Source: an uncultured Clostridia bacterium (lineage in GTDB: Bacteria; Bacillota; Clostridia; Christensenellales; Borkfalkiaceae). From it: 14,790 bases of DNA. Numbering within the stretch: position 1 is the stretch's first letter; each line of letters begins with the position of its first letter. The translations under genes and the position numbers were made by a program. Below are positions 13,001 through 14,790 of the stretch, one piece after another. Below the pieces are notes generated by a model. The model was not told the DNA's origin and made no database searches. It was given only the letters and a program-made list of their open reading frames with translations. The stretch lies in NCBI GenBank assembly GCA_947589335.1, contig CANPZH010000023.1, positions 1 through 14,790 of the forward strand, given 5' to 3'.

Positions 13001-14790
13001 CGTGCGGATTGCGGATTCCGCGAAGAGAGATCCTGCACGATGGTCGATCTCTCCAAGGCCGCGACCTGCGATTCCGAGGGGCAGACGGGCAGAATGTGCT
13101 CTGCCTGCGGCTATGCGGAGGGCGTGAAGGATCTTCCGAAGCTCCAGCATCAGATGAGCGCCATCACCTCCGCGGGCGACGGCACCCATTTCCAATATTG
13201 TCTCCGCATGTGCGGCTACAAGATCACGGATGACTGCACCCTCGAGGGCACCGACCTGGCGGAGGCGACCTGCACCGCTCCCGCGGGAAGGGATCTCAGA
13301 TGCACAAAATGCAACTATACGATCCACGAGATCACGCAGGCGGCGCTCGGCCACGACTGGGAGCTCATCGGGCAGGCGGACGAAAACATGCACCGCGCCC
13401 GCTGCCGCCGCCCGGACTGCGGAGAGACCGCCGAGGGCGCGCACGATTTCACGGACAGCAACCTCTGTGCCGTCTGCCGCTACGACGGGCTGACCTACGC
13501 ATTCGGCGACAGCGCGCACACCTTCTATGTCGTGCAGGACGACGCGAAGACCCCCCAGACGAAGCGGCTGATCATTCCCGCGCTGTACAACGGCCTCCCC
13601 GTGAAGAAGATCCGCCAGTTCGCCTTCCAGAACAACCCGCTCCTCGAGTCTGCGGAGATCGCCGGCTCCGTCGAGGAGATCGAAATGTACGCCTTCTCTT
13701 CGTGCGGCAACCTGCAGAGCGTGACCTTCACCGAGGCGGCGGACGGGCCGAAACTGCACACGGTCGGACGGGACGCCTTCTCCTACTGCAAGAAGCTGGC
13801 GTCGATCGACCTCCCCACGACCGTGCAGCTCATCGACATGAACGCATTCTACAACTGCACCGCGCTGAAGAGCATCCGCCTGAGCGAGACTGTCCGCATC
13901 GAAAACGACGCGTTCACGCTGACGGGGATCTATAACGATCCCGCCAACTGGGACAGAGCCAACCACGCCCTCTATCTGAGCAAACATCTCATCCGCGTGT
14001 ATCCCGACTTCTCCGGCACGTTTGCCATCGACCCCGGTACGGTCACGGTCGGCGCGGGCGCATTCAGGGATTGCACGCAGCTCACCGCGGTGACGATCCC
14101 CTCGAGCGTGACGCACTTCGATTCGGACGCCTTCCTCGGCTGCACGGGGCTCGGGAAAGTCACCTACGAGGGGGACACGAAGCAATGGCTCTCGCTGACC
14201 TTCGAGAACGACTACGCAAGTCCGCTCCACTATGCGACCGATCTTTCGATCAACGGCGCGCACGGCACGGTCGACTTCATCCCGCCGAGCGTAAAGGCGA
14301 TCCCCGCCGGGACCTTCCGCGGCACGGACATCACGGAGATCACGCTCCCTTCGGGCGTGACCTCGATCGGCGCGCATGCGTTTGAAAACTGCCGTCTGCT
14401 TAAAAAGATCGTCATCCCCGATACCGTCACCTACATCGGAGAGGACGCCTTCAAAGGGTGCGACCTGCTCTTCGCCGATCCGGAGAACCATGACGGAAAC
14501 GGCGGGTTCTACCTCGGCCGCCACCTCATCTCCGTGGCAAACGACCAACTTCCCGAAGACGGCGAGTATGCGGTCCGGGCCGGCACCATAACGATCTCTC
14601 CGGGGGCATTCCGCGGCTGTACGAATCTCAAGCGCGTCACGATCCCCGAGAGCGTCGTCTGGCTCGGGGCGAACGCGTTCACCGGCTGTTCGCAGCTTGC
14701 CTCCGCGGAATTCCTCGGAGCGCCCTCTGCCTTCTTCGCCTACAACATCGGCGGCGCGGGACGTCTGCTCACCACGGAGGAGATCAACGG
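10061..14790 (+). CDS. Giant lipoprotein with Cys/His-rich repeats and BspA-type repeats (3' end outside window)
   Basis: At least 1576 residues are open to the window end with no stop. Residues 1-24 are a lipoprotein signal peptide (FAAC, Cys24; Phe at -3 is less usual). Residues about 28-1140 hold 15 full repeats and one partial repeat of about 65-85 residues. Each starts like LGHDWGxW, continues with H.R.C and a C..C-like pair, and closes with ATC...G...Y.C..C. Residues from about 1142 onward are BspA-type repeats (IPSSVTHFDSDAF, IPDTVTYIGEDAF). Cys and His spacing suggests zinc binding or disulfide links, which is not proven. It is probably a long surface fibre or adhesin. AGGAG lies six bases before the ATG. 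A long open frame on the other strand (11012-14548) is a mirror of this GC-rich gene. Confidence 0.9.
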   Translation, partial: MKKFLMIAFVLMTALCGVLGFAACGEEAHVHDWDKWVSDGKGGHMRVCKTDSSHTETGKCEDHFVYKTSSATCIEKGVTTYGCVACGYTVTEETDPLEHDYGDWTFDAEKKQHTRVCANDPAHVESVDCEFEETTVAATCEADGYTLYTCKDCGGSYRGNVQEKLEHQWGPWESVEGTGTHVRYCLRDSTHKQDGVCDFRLEETVGATCTENGYELYRCSDCKGEEKRNEKIAPGHNWSVWTFDGDRHVHYRTCLNTDCKEDAREEFPCEGAGVETKPTCEEAGYTTYSCPVCYGVYTTYDEATQKALGHTYSEGYTSTKDGSHYRECVTCRYQDKQDCVYDVKNTAPDCTTVGMSTYTCRFCDYSYVSETAERGAHSYGAWENVDGQTYHHRLCDVCGDEDREECTYTPVTVNATCTAAGETTYVCNTCHDVDEARTTVIEQLDHDYPLDWMHVEGSESGVSSHYRICRRPGCSHREEAVCDMEEVKGLPTCTTPADIFHICSGCHFTEDVGDVAKLEHKWSEWEHVAVSEGGKTVHYHVRRCEREECDAKTEGGPYSERQLCAFEQTTVNSTCLTAGTTTFTCSECRYHYTETTGRALGHDYGGWEPAGDGLHIKTCRRPECDGNDEDPGVISAPCDMVRGQTVDPTCLTEGYTVWTCEACNRTEHRDPKAELGHDFSSSGYYTNGNGTHYRVCSHDPNHHETVSCSYTESVTDPTCEDQGYTTQTCTLCEYTRRVGYRDALGHIWKLYAAATVSTDDHTHIAECERCRTRQTQNCDYNTRVIPATCTEPARHIHTCTFCEHVYEHDEGSALGHAWGSYVFDAATRTHDRTCTRSECAVKEGAADCEGTVVSVHEATCNSYGWNNYRCSVCKGEYIGDTGSEFGEHKWSLGWERTPTDETTHFKRCSACGEKRVEECRFTDTGRPATCTDPGFIQKFCPYCTRTIARNEKALGHDFGDSINPWQPDSQNPGSHYRACTRADCGFREERSCTMVDLSKAATCDSEGQTGRMCSACGYAEGVKDLPKLQHQMSAITSAGDGTHFQYCLRMCGYKITDDCTLEGTDLAEATCTAPAGRDLRCTKCNYTIHEITQAALGHDWELIGQADENMHRARCRRPDCGETAEGAHDFTDSNLCAVCRYDGLTYAFGDSAHTFYVVQDDAKTPQTKRLIIPALYNGLPVKKIRQFAFQNNPLLESAEIAGSVEEIEMYAFSSCGNLQSVTFTEAADGPKLHTVGRDAFSYCKKLASIDLPTTVQLIDMNAFYNCTALKSIRLSETVRIENDAFTLTGIYNDPANWDRANHALYLSKHLIRVYPDFSGTFAIDPGTVTVGAGAFRDCTQLTAVTIPSSVTHFDSDAFLGCTGLGKVTYEGDTKQWLSLTFENDYASPLHYATDLSINGAHGTVDFIPPSVKAIPAGTFRGTDITEITLPSGVTSIGAHAFENCRLLKKIVIPDTVTYIGEDAFKGCDLLFADPENHDGNGGFYLGRHLISVANDQLPEDGEYAVRAGTITISPGAFRGCTNLKRVTIPESVVWLGANAFTGCSQLASAEFLGAPSAFFAYNIGGAGRLLTTEEIN
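10146..13490 (+). repeat. Array of about 16 degenerate Cys/His protein repeats
   Basis: The unit anchors (His followed one residue later by Trp, Tyr or Phe, usually after Leu-Gly or Leu-Glu) were read at HDWDKW, EHDYGDW, EHQWGPW, GHNWSVW, GHTYSEG, AHSYGAW, DHDYPLDW, EHKWSEW, GHDYGGW, GHDFSSS, GHIWKLY, GHAWGSY, EHKWSLGW, GHDFGDS, QHQMSAI and GHDWELI. The DNA copies have diverged, unlike the fresh repeats in the 4709-5812 gene, so this array is older. Confidence 0.85.

Noticed and set aside
11012..14548. 1178-residue open frame on the minus strand
   Set aside because: It lies wholly opposite the giant lipoprotein gene, is Arg/Ala/Val-rich without domain features, and has no promoter or ribosome binding site. 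The plus-strand frame has a signal peptide and clear repeats.

Overview
The window looks like chromosomal DNA of a GC-rich, gut-type Clostridia bacterium (Gram-positive, single membrane). This is inferred from sigma-A style promoters (TTGACA/TATAAT), AGGAGG-like ribosome binding sites, lipobox signal peptides, and large surface proteins built from BspA-type leucine-rich repeats and InlB B-type repeats. No species-level marker is present apart from the 3' end of a 5S rRNA.

Layout. (1) 1-375: the tail of an rRNA operon. The last part of a 5S rRNA and its terminator occur twice as a 203-bp tandem duplication, the second copy being a 5S fragment. (2) 375-1059 and 1627-1799: non-coding DNA full of short palindromic and 26-bp repeats. 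Between them lies a small two-helix membrane protein (1094-1570) whose ATG sits at the predicted transcription start. (3) 1800-4087, minus strand: an operon of a CPA2-type cation/proton antiporter (TTG start at 3952) and an MgtC/SapB family membrane protein, with a good promoter and a roughly 100-nt structured leader that may be an ion-sensing riboswitch. (4) 4222-6648: an AT-richer cassette with an Xre-type regulator on the minus strand, diverging from a BspA-repeat lipoprotein and a four-helix membrane protein on the plus strand. A perfectly symmetric two-way promoter drives both sides. The cassette is bracketed by two identical 43-bp sequences that carry a terminator hairpin. (5) 6661-9919: a 1020-residue protein with two Xre-type DNA-binding domains, one membrane helix and a long outside part made of InlB B-type and BspA repeats, with its own promoter and terminator. 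(6) 9978-14790: a giant lipoprotein, cut by the window end, with about 16 Cys/His-rich repeats followed by BspA repeats.

How they may work together. The left half concerns ion balance: antiporter plus MgtC, possibly gated by a leader RNA. The right half is a surface-protein locus. Three neighbouring proteins carry BspA-type repeats, and two DNA-binding proteins sit beside them, one of which appears to span the membrane. Regulation of the surface proteins by these two regulators is an inference from position. Most other long open frames are mirror images of the GC-rich genes and were left out.
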